Shown here: positions 24,195 to 32,900 of the stretch, in pieces
How the letters are laid out: the number at the start of each line of letters is the position of its first letter
Numbering within the stretch: position 1 is the first letter of the stretch
DNA from: Sulfurimonas sp. SAG-AH-194-L11
Lineage (GTDB): Bacteria > Campylobacterota > Campylobacteria > Campylobacterales > Sulfurimonadaceae
Direction of reading: 5' to 3'
Length of the DNA stretch: 64,000 nt
NCBI RefSeq assembly: GCF_029215995.1
Contig: NZ_JAEMVB010000004.1
Location: 40,537-104,536, forward strand
Made by a program: the position numbers and the translations under genes
The notes under the pieces: generated by a model
Databases searched by the model: none
What the model saw: the letters and a program-made list of their open reading frames with translations, nothing else
Told to the model about the DNA's origin: nothing

Positions 24195-24749
24195 ATGACT
24201 TCAGATAAAGAACGATGGAATAAACGCCATGTTGAAAAACCTATGAGACACAATGTAGAGCCACTCTTGCAAAGGTATATAGAACATGCCCAAGTTGGAG
24301 AAGCACTTGATATAGCGTGTGGAACAGGAAGAAATACTCACTTTATGCAGGAGAAGGGATTTTTCGTTGACGCTGTTGATATAAGTGATTATGCACTAGG
24401 TGAGATTAAAGATCTAAAAGGTATTAAAAAGTTTGAGCTTGATTTAGATACTTATAACTTAGAGATAAATAAGTATGAGCTCATAGTCAACATCAACTTT
24501 CTCTCTCGGCGTTTACTCCCACAGATAAAAGAGGCACTTAGGTGTGGGGGACTTTTGATATTTGAGACATTTATTATTGCACATGGAGATTTTACTCAAC
24601 CAGTAAATCCTGAATTTTTGTTAAGAAAAAATGAACTATTACATGCCTTTATTGGACTTGATATTATCTACTATGAAGAGCGAAGAGATACGAACTTAAG
24701 GGGTGAAGATACAATGGTCGCTTCACTAGTGGCTCGAAAACCTGCTTAG
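24195..24749 (+). CDS. Class I SAM-dependent methyltransferase
   Basis: A 184-residue TehB/UbiE-like methyltransferase. Motif I is ALDIACGTGRNTHFM (about 36-50) and the acidic residue of motif II is in DAVDISDYAL. The C-terminal strand FETFIIAHG and the remaining fold are short but complete. The N-terminal RWNKRHVEKPMRHN is typical of small methyltransferases of the tellurite-resistance type. Substrate unknown. AAGGAG lies nine bases before the ATG. It stands alone ahead of selO with no clear link. Confidence 0.78.
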   Translation: MTSDKERWNKRHVEKPMRHNVEPLLQRYIEHAQVGEALDIACGTGRNTHFMQEKGFFVDAVDISDYALGEIKDLKGIKKFELDLDTYNLEINKYELIVNINFLSRRLLPQIKEALRCGGLLIFETFIIAHGDFTQPVNPEFLLRKNELLHAFIGLDIIYYEERRDTNLRGEDTMVASLVARKPA

Positions 24750-24820
24750 CCTTTTCATAGAACTCTCAACTACTCAAGTTTAAGGTAGATAGTTTAAAAA
24801 TACTTCTGTAGACTTTTATC

Positions 24821-26260
24821 ATGACTATACAAAACATGATACTTCAAACTCCTTATCTTACACTAGGTGAGGAGTTCTATAACGAAACGAAGAGTGACCC
24901 TCTTGAAGAACCTTACCTTATTAGCTTTAATCCTCAAGCAGCAAAGTTAATAGAGCTTGATGAAAACTCTGCAACTGACCCTCTTTTAGTGTCACTACTT
25001 AATGGTACTTTTATTCCCAAAGGTGCTTCGCCTTTTGCAATGGCATATGCTGGACATCAGTTTGGACACTACAATCCTTGGCTCGGTGATGGAAGAGCAA
25101 TTAACCTCGGGACTCTTAATGCTTGGAATCTACAGACTAAAGGTTCAGGTGAAACCCTCTACTCTCGCTCAGCAGATGGAAGAGCAGCCATTCGTTCTTC
25201 CATACGAGAGTATCTTATGAGTGAGTCTATGTTTCATTTAGGCATAGCTACAACAAGAGCACTCGCTATCATCGGTTCAAAAACAAAAATCATCCGTAAC
25301 AAGATAGAAAATGCAGCTGTTGTAATGCGCATGTCACCATCTTGGGTACGTTTTGGAACATTTGAGTACTTTTACTATAACCGTGAGTATGATAAACTAC
25401 ATGCACTTGCAGAGTATGTTATAGAGGAGTCATTTGCTCATTTACAAGCTGATGATGACAGACTCCTGAAGATGTTTTGTGAAGTAGTAGATAAAACCGC
25501 AACACTTATAGCACAGTGGCAGGGTATAGGTTTTAACCATGGCGTTATGAACACAGACAATATGTCCATAGCAGGACTTACCATAGACTATGGTCCATTT
25601 GCAATGATGGATGACTTTAACTTTGGTTATATCTGTAACTGCTCAGACATAGTAGGGCGCTATAGTTATGCTGAACAACCTAATGTTGCATACTGGAACC
25701 TTACTATGCTTGCCAAAGCACTCTCACCAATCATCTCAAAAGATAAGATGGATAAAAAACTAGAGGAGTATGGTGCTTCTTTATATCCAAATGCTTATAT
25801 AAAAGTCATGTGTACTAAACTAGGTCTGAAAAAGAGACTCGATAGCGATGCTGAACTTGTTGAAGAGCTTGTTATAGCCCTTCATGATGCCTTTGTAGAC
25901 TATACACTTTTCTTTAGAACTTTGAGTCATTATGATGGAAATAGAGAAAATTTATATGACATAGCGATGAATCCTGTAGTAGTTGACAAGTGGCTAGCTC
26001 TCTATGATAAAAGAGTTACACTTGAAGAGAGTAGCTATGAAGAACGAAGAGAGATGATGTTACAAGAAAATCCAAAATATGTCTTAAAGAACCATATGCT
26101 TCAAGAGGCTATAGTCTTAGCTGAAGATGGGGATTTTTCTAAGGTAGAAGAACTTCTCTACATCGCCACACACCCTTATGATGAACTTCCAGAATTTGAA
26201 CACTTTGCAGGTGATACTCCAGAAGAGTATAAAAATATAGGGCTTTCTTGTTCTTCTTAA
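24821..26260 (+). CDS. selO: SelO-family protein adenylyltransferase (pseudokinase)
   Basis: A 479-residue YdiU/SelO protein. Landmarks are AYAGHQFGHYNPWLGDGRA, KGSGETLYSRSADGRA, RSSIREYLMSE and the metal-binding MNTDNMSIAGLTIDYGPF. SelO folds like a protein kinase but binds ATP inverted and transfers AMP to protein Ser/Thr/Tyr, with a role in redox homeostasis. The C-terminus is CSS with Cys477 where eukaryotic SelO has selenocysteine, forming the conserved redox-active tail. The start ATG at 24821 gives the usual family N-terminus. Its stop abuts the stop of the convergent alkC gene. Confidence 0.9.
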   Translation: MTIQNMILQTPYLTLGEEFYNETKSDPLEEPYLISFNPQAAKLIELDENSATDPLLVSLLNGTFIPKGASPFAMAYAGHQFGHYNPWLGDGRAINLGTLNAWNLQTKGSGETLYSRSADGRAAIRSSIREYLMSESMFHLGIATTRALAIIGSKTKIIRNKIENAAVVMRMSPSWVRFGTFEYFYYNREYDKLHALAEYVIEESFAHLQADDDRLLKMFCEVVDKTATLIAQWQGIGFNHGVMNTDNMSIAGLTIDYGPFAMMDDFNFGYICNCSDIVGRYSYAEQPNVAYWNLTMLAKALSPIISKDKMDKKLEEYGASLYPNAYIKVMCTKLGLKKRLDSDAELVEELVIALHDAFVDYTLFFRTLSHYDGNRENLYDIAMNPVVVDKWLALYDKRVTLEESSYEERREMMLQENPKYVLKNHMLQEAIVLAEDGDFSKVEELLYIATHPYDELPEFEHFAGDTPEEYKNIGLSCSS

Positions 26261-27343
26261 CTACACAAGAGTAAAAGGGACTTCTTTGAAAACTACACCA
26301 TTTATAAGGATTGAGAGCATTTGCTCTCCCTTGTAGTAAACACGAGTGCTAATAAGTCTAAAGGAGTAAGTTTTAGAGAATTTTTTATTCCTTTGAGTGT
26401 AAGTACCTTCGGCGATTTTAAACACTTTTTTATTATGTTTATCATTTTTTCTTAAAAATCCAATAATAAATTCTATTCGAAGTTTCCCAAGTTTATTTGG
26501 ACTTACAATATCAAAAGAAAACTCTAGCTCTTCTTGCATTTTTACACTGCGAGTATGGGAGAAGTTTTTCAAGGAGATATCTGTAGGTTTTGTAAAACCA
26601 AAAAGTGCTAAAATCTCACTATCACTTGCTTTAAGTAGACTCCTGCATCCATGTTTTAAAAGAGCATCTCTGTCTTTACTAAAGCCTATCCACTCTTTTG
26701 TAAGTTTTTTAACTAACTCAGGCTTGTCTTTTGAAATGTCATTAAGATTATTGGCTACACTTTTACGAACATAAGCACTACTATCATCTTTTAAGAGTGC
26801 TAAGATTTTTATGACTGGAGTAGGGTTGTTTTTAAACACAGGAAGAGCAATAGCCCAGGGTAAACGCGAACGACAGCCCTCAGATGCTAAACGTCTGATA
26901 TGTTCATTGTCATGAGTAGCCCATAGGAGTAACTGAGACATTGTTTTGTCTTCATACTTGAGTATAAACTGGCGAATGGCAAACTCTGAAGAAGAGTTGA
27001 CAGTAAAGACTTCAAGTGCACTCATCGATATGTCAAAAAAGTCTAAACCATAAATCTCAACAAAATCTTGAAATATCATGTTTTCAAGTCCATAAGTATG
27101 ATTCATATTAGTAAATATTAATTTAAGAATATCTATGGCTGTAGAGAACTCTTTAGGTAGATATTTTCCTAAAATATAGGCTATATGATGCATTCTCTCT
27201 TTTAATGCATAGTCTTTATAGTGGGAATTAAAAATTTCTTTTTGAAATAAAGTACTTTTGAAATTTGGGTATTGCTGAGAAATATTTTTACTTAGAAGCT
27301 CTACATATTCAATGTTATATAAGTCTTTTAAAAGGGGACCCAC
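26261..27343 (-). CDS. AlkC-type DNA alkylation-repair glycosylase
   Basis: A 360-residue HEAT-like repeat protein of the AlkC/AlkD superfamily. ATHDNEHIRRLASEGCRSRLPWA near residue 165 is the AlkC signature, and DSSAYVRKSVANNLNDI is a typical HEAT-like repeat. AlkC excises 3-methyladenine and 3-methylcytosine without base flipping. A C-terminal beta-rich region (about 270-360) fits the Ig-like domain found in the longer AlkC form. I start at GTG 27343, which overlaps the recO stop by one base (TAGTG) with GAGGGT seven bases upstream; a TTG at 27370 would overlap recO by 28 bp. Confidence 0.8.
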   Translation of the reverse strand: MGPLLKDLYNIEYVELLSKNISQQYPNFKSTLFQKEIFNSHYKDYALKERMHHIAYILGKYLPKEFSTAIDILKLIFTNMNHTYGLENMIFQDFVEIYGLDFFDISMSALEVFTVNSSSEFAIRQFILKYEDKTMSQLLLWATHDNEHIRRLASEGCRSRLPWAIALPVFKNNPTPVIKILALLKDDSSAYVRKSVANNLNDISKDKPELVKKLTKEWIGFSKDRDALLKHGCRSLLKASDSEILALFGFTKPTDISLKNFSHTRSVKMQEELEFSFDIVSPNKLGKLRIEFIIGFLRKNDKHNKKVFKIAEGTYTQRNKKFSKTYSFRLISTRVYYKGEQMLSILINGVVFKEVPFTLV

Positions 27344-27960
27344 TACAGACCCTCGAGCAGTACATTCCAAAGTCTATCGACCTCTTTATCACTTAAAAAA
27401 AGGCTTGATTTATTGTTGTAGAGTTCATCTAAAGCATCGCGTTTAATCCCGTAAGTGTGTGTACAGTTATAGTGGGTAGGTAAAAATGCTCGGATTAGCG
27501 AAATATCATTTTCTATCTTTTTTGAGCATAAAAAACAGTAGTGCTCTTTATGTAAACGCCCCTCATGTTCTAAAAGTCTTACATACATCTCTATAGCAAC
27601 TCTTTTTGGATTTTGTTTATTCCACTGGAGTGTCGCATTCTCAAATAGTTCAAAGTAAAAAGAACCTAAATCCTCAGCATCTTTGAGATGTTTATAAAAA
27701 AGCCCACTAAAATCTTGCCATAACCTTAGGAGTTTGTAGTCGTTTATCCAAGGGTATCCAATGTGAATGACATCTTTAAGTCGTCCAATAGTACTCTTGT
27801 GTGATTGCTCTATCTCATAGTCAATCTTAAAACCCATATTAATAGTCCCATGACGAGCTCCATAAAACCTATAAAGGGTCTCTAAGTTACCATCAGAGAG
27901 GATTGAAACGATAAGATCTTCTTCTTTAACTTTGTTAAGATTAATTATGTAGCCTTGCAT
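27343..27960 (-). CDS. recO: Recombination mediator RecO (short campylobacterotal form)
   Basis: A 205-residue protein with an N-terminal OB-fold (MQGYIINLNKVKEEDLIVSIL, then ETLYRFYGARHG) and a helical C-terminal domain containing a CxxC zinc-binding pair (FLCSKKIEND region) characteristic of RecO. RecO loads RecA on SSB-coated DNA in the RecFOR/RecOR pathway. It is shorter than E. coli RecO (about 240 residues), as usual in this phylum. It overlaps alkC by one base and probably shares its transcript, giving a small DNA-repair operon. Confidence 0.78.
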   Translation of the reverse strand: MQGYIINLNKVKEEDLIVSILSDGNLETLYRFYGARHGTINMGFKIDYEIEQSHKSTIGRLKDVIHIGYPWINDYKLLRLWQDFSGLFYKHLKDAEDLGSFYFELFENATLQWNKQNPKRVAIEMYVRLLEHEGRLHKEHYCFLCSKKIENDISLIRAFLPTHYNCTHTYGIKRDALDELYNNKSSLFLSDKEVDRLWNVLLEGL

Positions 27961-28287
27961 GATAGTATTATAGCATTATTGGAGTAGTGAATATACTTTT
28001 TGAAAATAGGTAGAGTGGCTTATTTTGCATATATAATTTTCTATAGAAGGACATTTAGCTATCTTTTAGTCTCTATTTATAGTTATTTATAAAGTCAGAT
28101 AGAATACTTGTATTAATTTATTATATATAGATATAGTCTGTTATAATACTGATGGAAGTGAATATTTTTATAATTTATACACTGAATTAAAAAGAAAGAA
28201 AGAAAGAAAGAAAGAAAACTCAAACGGATTAACTTAGGATAAAAGTTTATAAGTTTTACTATATAACAAAATCTATAGGAGTGATAT
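27961..28287. other. AT-rich intergenic region upstream of the nuclease-like gene
   Basis: I see no credible gene here. A minus-strand open frame crosses the repeat and codes only for a low-complexity Ser/Phe/Leu run. A possible -10 box TATAAT lies at 28142-28147 for the plus-strand gene; the AAAG repeat follows in the leader, and AGGAG (28277-28281) precedes the TTG start. Confidence 0.5.
28191..28214 (+). repeat. AAAG tetranucleotide repeat
   Basis: Six perfect AAAG units (24 bp) with one further partial unit on the right. It lies about 74 bp before the TTG of the nuclease-like gene, downstream of a possible -10 box, so slippage would change leader length rather than reading frame. Confidence 0.9.
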
Positions 28288-29523
28288 TTGAAAGAAATCA
28301 TAGAACTATATAAAAAAGATAAAGAAACAGTTTATAATAGCTGGTTTGTAAATAATGATGAGAGATTAAAGGCTTTTCGTTCTATTCGTAGAGGAGTTTT
28401 TGAAGTCATTAAAGATATTAAAAATGGTACTTTTGGTAACGACTTTAAAGGTTCATCCTTAGAGTTTGTATTAAATTGTATTACTGAACAGAAGCAGGTA
28501 TTCAAAGGTGCTTCTCATCCATTTTATTGGAAACCCAAACTACGCATTCCTGATATATATGAGAACCAGGAAAATAAACTCGCCTTTGGTCAATTTTTGG
28601 AAAAATGTATAACTGCCACAAAAGAAGAACAAATTATTAAAGAAATAATTTTATTAAACCAAAAAAAGATAAAAGGTTTAGGGCCTGCTGTTGCTAGTAT
28701 TTTATATTTTCTTCATCCTACTATTATCCCACCTTGTAATACAGCTATAGTAAATGGATTTAATGCACTTTTTAAAGATAAAGTAAAACTTGGTTCATGG
28801 TCTGAGTACCTTAGAATGAGAGAAGTAATAATGGCAAAAAATAATGAACTAAAATCTGAACTATCAACAGATTTAGGTGCGTTTTCTGGTCTTTTATTTG
28901 ATATAGGGGATAAAAAATTATTGATAAATGACGAGTACTTATCTGAAGAAGATCGAATCAAAATTGATAAAAAATTAAAGAAAAGACATAAAGAAGTAAG
29001 CACTGAAATGGAAGAAGAAGACCTTCATACAGAAATGCAATATCATATTATGACTATAGGTAAGTCACTTGGATATGATGTTATTGCTGCATCAAATGAT
29101 CGTTCAAAATGCCATAATGGTGAAAGTTTATCTTTTATAAGTCTTGATAAGTTTCCAGACTTAGGTATAGATAAAGATACACATAAAACTATTGCTCTAA
29201 TTGATGCAGTTTGGTTTCAAAAAGATACGAATAAAATAGAATGTGCTTTTGAGGTAGAGAAAAGCACCTCAATCTATTCAGGAATTTTACGATTAACAGA
29301 TTTACATTATTCTTTTAAAGATAACCCAGCAACACTTTACCTTATTATTCCAGACAATCGAGAAAAAGAGGTGATTCATCAACTGCAACGACCATCTATC
29401 AAGAATAGCAATATTGAAATACATTATATAATGTTCTCACAATTAAAAGAAAACTGCAATGCTATTTGCAAATTTGGAGAGAATAAAGAGATACTGAAAA
29501 AAATATCAAAAGTTGTGAGTTAA
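28288..29523 (+). CDS. Solitary HhH plus PD-(D/E)XK-like endonuclease candidate
   Basis: A 411-residue soluble protein without an adjacent methyltransferase. Residues 127-152 (IKGLGPAVASILYFLHP and on to PPCNTAIV) look like a helix-hairpin-helix DNA-binding motif as in glycosylases. The C-terminal domain has HTEMQ (Glu249), LIDAVWF (Asp306) and AFEVEKSTSIYSGILRL (Glu322, Glu324, Lys325). This is a PD-(D/E)XK-type arrangement with the FEVE-S-T-S-I pattern seen in restriction-endonuclease-like proteins. Start is TTG at 28288 with AGGAG six bases upstream. Flanks are AT-rich and non-coding on both sides, consistent with acquisition. A restriction or defence role is inference. Confidence 0.65.
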   Translation: MKEIIELYKKDKETVYNSWFVNNDERLKAFRSIRRGVFEVIKDIKNGTFGNDFKGSSLEFVLNCITEQKQVFKGASHPFYWKPKLRIPDIYENQENKLAFGQFLEKCITATKEEQIIKEIILLNQKKIKGLGPAVASILYFLHPTIIPPCNTAIVNGFNALFKDKVKLGSWSEYLRMREVIMAKNNELKSELSTDLGAFSGLLFDIGDKKLLINDEYLSEEDRIKIDKKLKKRHKEVSTEMEEEDLHTEMQYHIMTIGKSLGYDVIAASNDRSKCHNGESLSFISLDKFPDLGIDKDTHKTIALIDAVWFQKDTNKIECAFEVEKSTSIYSGILRLTDLHYSFKDNPATLYLIIPDNREKEVIHQLQRPSIKNSNIEIHYIMFSQLKENCNAICKFGENKEILKKISKVVS

Positions 29524-29880
29524 ATTATGTGGAAATTACACTTGATATTAAAATTGGTGTTTTAAGAGTTTGTACAACTGCTCAACTTAATTAATAATTA
29601 TAATAATAACACTATAATATAAAAAGATATTAATAGAGTAGTTCTTTTTGAAACCTGAAAATTGTACTATAAAGATAAGTTTTCTACTAACTTTATAACA
29701 GTAGGCTTATTAACAATTCCATAAGTTCTCTTTAGCTAAAATGATAACTTGAAATAAGTAAAAACTTTAAACTACTTCCTAGCTACACACTTTTTAAAAC
29801 TTCTAATAAAAAGCATTTAAATTAATCATTTATTAAACTAAATCACTGTACAATGTAGCACTTATTCTCTTAAATAGACT

Positions 29881-29902
29881 AAAGTACTTTAAAAGTACCT
29901 TA
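29881..29902 (+). repeat. Tandem 11-bp repeat upstream of gltB
   Basis: AAAGTACTTTA followed directly by AAAGTACCTTA, 10 of 11 bases identical. The spacing of one helical turn is what a regulator binding one DNA face would use. Confidence 0.55.
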
Positions 29903-29920
29903 AAATTAAGAAGAATTTAT

Positions 29921-29938
29921 TAAAATTGAACAATTTTA
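29921..29938 (+). promoter_or_regulatory. Palindrome at the gltB ribosome-binding site
   Basis: TAAAATTG (29921-29928) and CAATTTTA (29931-29938) are perfect inverted arms with a 2-bp centre, directly followed by the GGAG of the gltB RBS (29939-29942). The short centre suits an operator better than an RNA hairpin. Confidence 0.45.
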
Positions 29939-29947
29939 GGAGTAAAG

Positions 29948-32900
29948 ATGACAAAACATCATGATTTATTACGATCATTTAAAGATAACTGTGGTTTTGG
30001 TCTTGTTGCCAACATCAAAAACAAGGCTTCTCGCAAAGTCCTTGACGATGCTATTACAGCACTAGAGCGTATGATGCACCGTGGAGCTGTTGCAGCTGAT
30101 GGTAAAACAGGTGATGGTAGTGGACTACTACTCTCTATGCCAACAGAGTTTATGATAAAAAAAGCACAAGAGGCTGGTGTTGAACTCTCAAAACAGTTTG
30201 CTATTGCTTCAGTGTTTGCAAAAGATACACAAGATTTAGATTTACTAGAGAGTATCTGTATAAACAATGATCTTAAAGTAGTACTTCGCCGTGAAGTTCC
30301 TATAGAGATTAATGCTCTTGGTGACCAAGCGATAGCTTCTCTTCCTTTAATTACTCAAATTTTTATAGTTCCTAACTCTATTATGGCTACAAATAGATTT
30401 GATGCACTGCTTTATCTTTCTCGTAAAGAGTGTGAGCATAAACTCGTAGAAAACAGAGATTTTTATATCTCTTCTATGAGTTCAACAGTTCTTTCATATA
30501 AGGGTCTTGTTATGCCAACGCATATCAAAGAGTTTTATAAAGACTTTCAAGATGAATCATTCAAAATTAGTTTTTCACTTTTTCACCAACGTTTTTCAAC
30601 AAATACACTTCCAGAGTGGCGTTTAGCACAACCATTTCGTGCTGTAGCACATAATGGTGAGATAAACTCTGTAGAGGGTAACCGTATAAATGTAGAGATT
30701 AAATCAGAGTCTATTAAGTCTGATGTCTTTACAGATGAAGAGATACAAAGAATTTTACCTATCTTACAACTTGACTCTTCTGATTCTGCAAGTGCAGATA
30801 ACTTTTTTGAGTTTTTAATAGTAAATGGTATGGACTTTTTTAAAGCTGTTCGTGCAGTTATCCCATCAGCATGGCAAAATGCTCCACATATGGATGCAGA
30901 ACTTCGTGCTTTTTATGAGTACCACTCTACAGTATTTGAAGCATGGGATGGTCCTGCTGCATTTAGTGTTACTGATGGTCGTTATATCGGTTGTGTTTTA
31001 GATAGAAATGGTTTAAGACCTTCAAAGTACATTGTAACACATGATGATAATCTTCTTATTGCTTCAGAGTATGGTGTTGTTGACATCGCTGAAGAGGAGA
31101 TTAAAGAGCGCGGTCGCTTGCAGTCTGGTGAGATGATAGGACTTGACCTTAAGTTTGGAAAGTTACTTAAATCAGATGAAATAGATAACTACTTAAAAGG
31201 TTCTAACCCTTATATGAAGTGGTTAAATGAACATATGATTTATCTTCAAGAGCATGTAGAAGAGCAGTATGCTACATGTGGAGAGATTGATGAAGATCAT
31301 CTAATAAAACAGCAAAAGTATTTTAATGTAACACAAGAGATAGTTGAACAAGTTATCGAACCGATGATTAAAGATGGTAAAGAGGCTGTTGGAAGTATGG
31401 GTGATGATACTCCACTTGCAGCATTCTCTGATAAACAGAGAAACTTCACAGACTACTTCAAACAAAAGTTTGCACAGGTAACAAACCCACCAATTGACCC
31501 AATACGTGAAAAAATTGTAATGAGTTTAAATACCGGTTTTGGGGAAGTTCACAATATCTTAGATGAGATTCCTTCTCATGCACACCGTCTTAAATCAATT
31601 AGCCCGATTATAACAGGTGAAAAGCTAGAAGTACTCAAATCCTTTGGTGACAAAACATCACCACGTTACCAAGCTTTTTATCATAATACTTCATTTTCAA
31701 CTGCATATCAGAATGATTTAAAAGCATCTCTTGATGCTTTAGTCGCAAAAGTGATAAGCTCTGTTAAAAATGCAGGTACACGTATAGTTATTCTTGACGA
31801 TAGAGAATTTAGTAAAGAGAATAGAGTTATTCCAATGGCAATGGTAGTTGGACGTTTAAATAGTGCACTATTAAAAGATAAAATCCGTCACTTAGTATCA
31901 ATGATTGCAGTGACAGGTGAGGTTATTGACTCTCATTCGTGTGCAGTACTTTTGGGATATGGTGTATCAGCTATTTATCCTCATGTACTCTTTGCTACAG
32001 TTTCATCTCAGTTAGACAAATCTCCATCACTGAAAATGTCTTGTCACGAAGCTTATAAATCTGTTTATGTTGCACTCAATAATGGTCTTTTAAAGATTAT
32101 GTCAAAAATGGGTATTGCGACTATTGCTTCTTATCGTAACTCAGGTTTATTTGATGTTATGGGTCTTAGCACTGAGATAGCAGAGCAGTGCTTTGAAACA
32201 TCTCATTCTACTATTCCTGGTCTTACATATGCTGATATAGATGAAAGAATAGAAAAATTCCATAAGTCTGCGTTTAAAAACGATGGTTTTAAGAAAATAT
32301 TCCCACTTAATATTGGTGGTTTTTATAAGTTCTATACAGGTCAAGAGCATCACGACTTTGGTCCTGCTGTTATTCATGCTATTCATGCAGTCGCAGATAG
32401 TGGAGAGCAAGAGGATTTTAATAAACTTAAAGATTTAGTTAATAAACGCGGTCTTAAGTACATTCGTGATTTCTTTGATTTAAAATCAGATAGAAAAGCT
32501 ATAGATATAAGCGAAGTAGAACCTAAAGAGGCTATCTTTAAACGTTTTGCATCTGCTGCCATGAGTTTAGGCTCTATTTCTCCTGAAGCGCATGAGACTA
32601 TTGCTATTGCTATGAACCGTATTGGTGGACAGTCAAACTCTGGAGAGGGTGGAGAGGATAAGGCTAGATTTGGTACTGAGCGAGTTTCAAAAATCAAACA
32701 AGTTGCCTCTGGTCGTTTTGGTGTTACTCCGGCTTATTTACGTTCGGCTGAAGAGATTCAGATTAAAGTTGCACAGGGTGCTAAACCGGGTGAGGGTGGA
32801 CAACTTCCAGGACATAAGGTAAGTGAGCTTATCGGTAAGCTTCGTCATACTGTTCCTGGCGTTACACTTATTTCACCACCACCACATCATGATATTTACT

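Larger units (their letters stand above)
29524..29947. other. Intergenic regulatory region upstream of gltB
   Basis: No gene recognised; open frames are under 15 codons. The last 70 bp hold the structured elements listed separately (11-bp tandem repeat and an 18-bp palindrome) in front of the gltB RBS. The stretch next to the nuclease-like gene is featureless AT-rich sequence. Confidence 0.5.

Noticed and set aside
28113..28301. Minus-strand 62-codon frame across the AAAG repeat
   Set aside because: It encodes mostly a Leu/Ser/Phe run from the repeat, has no RBS and overlaps the start of the nuclease-like gene.
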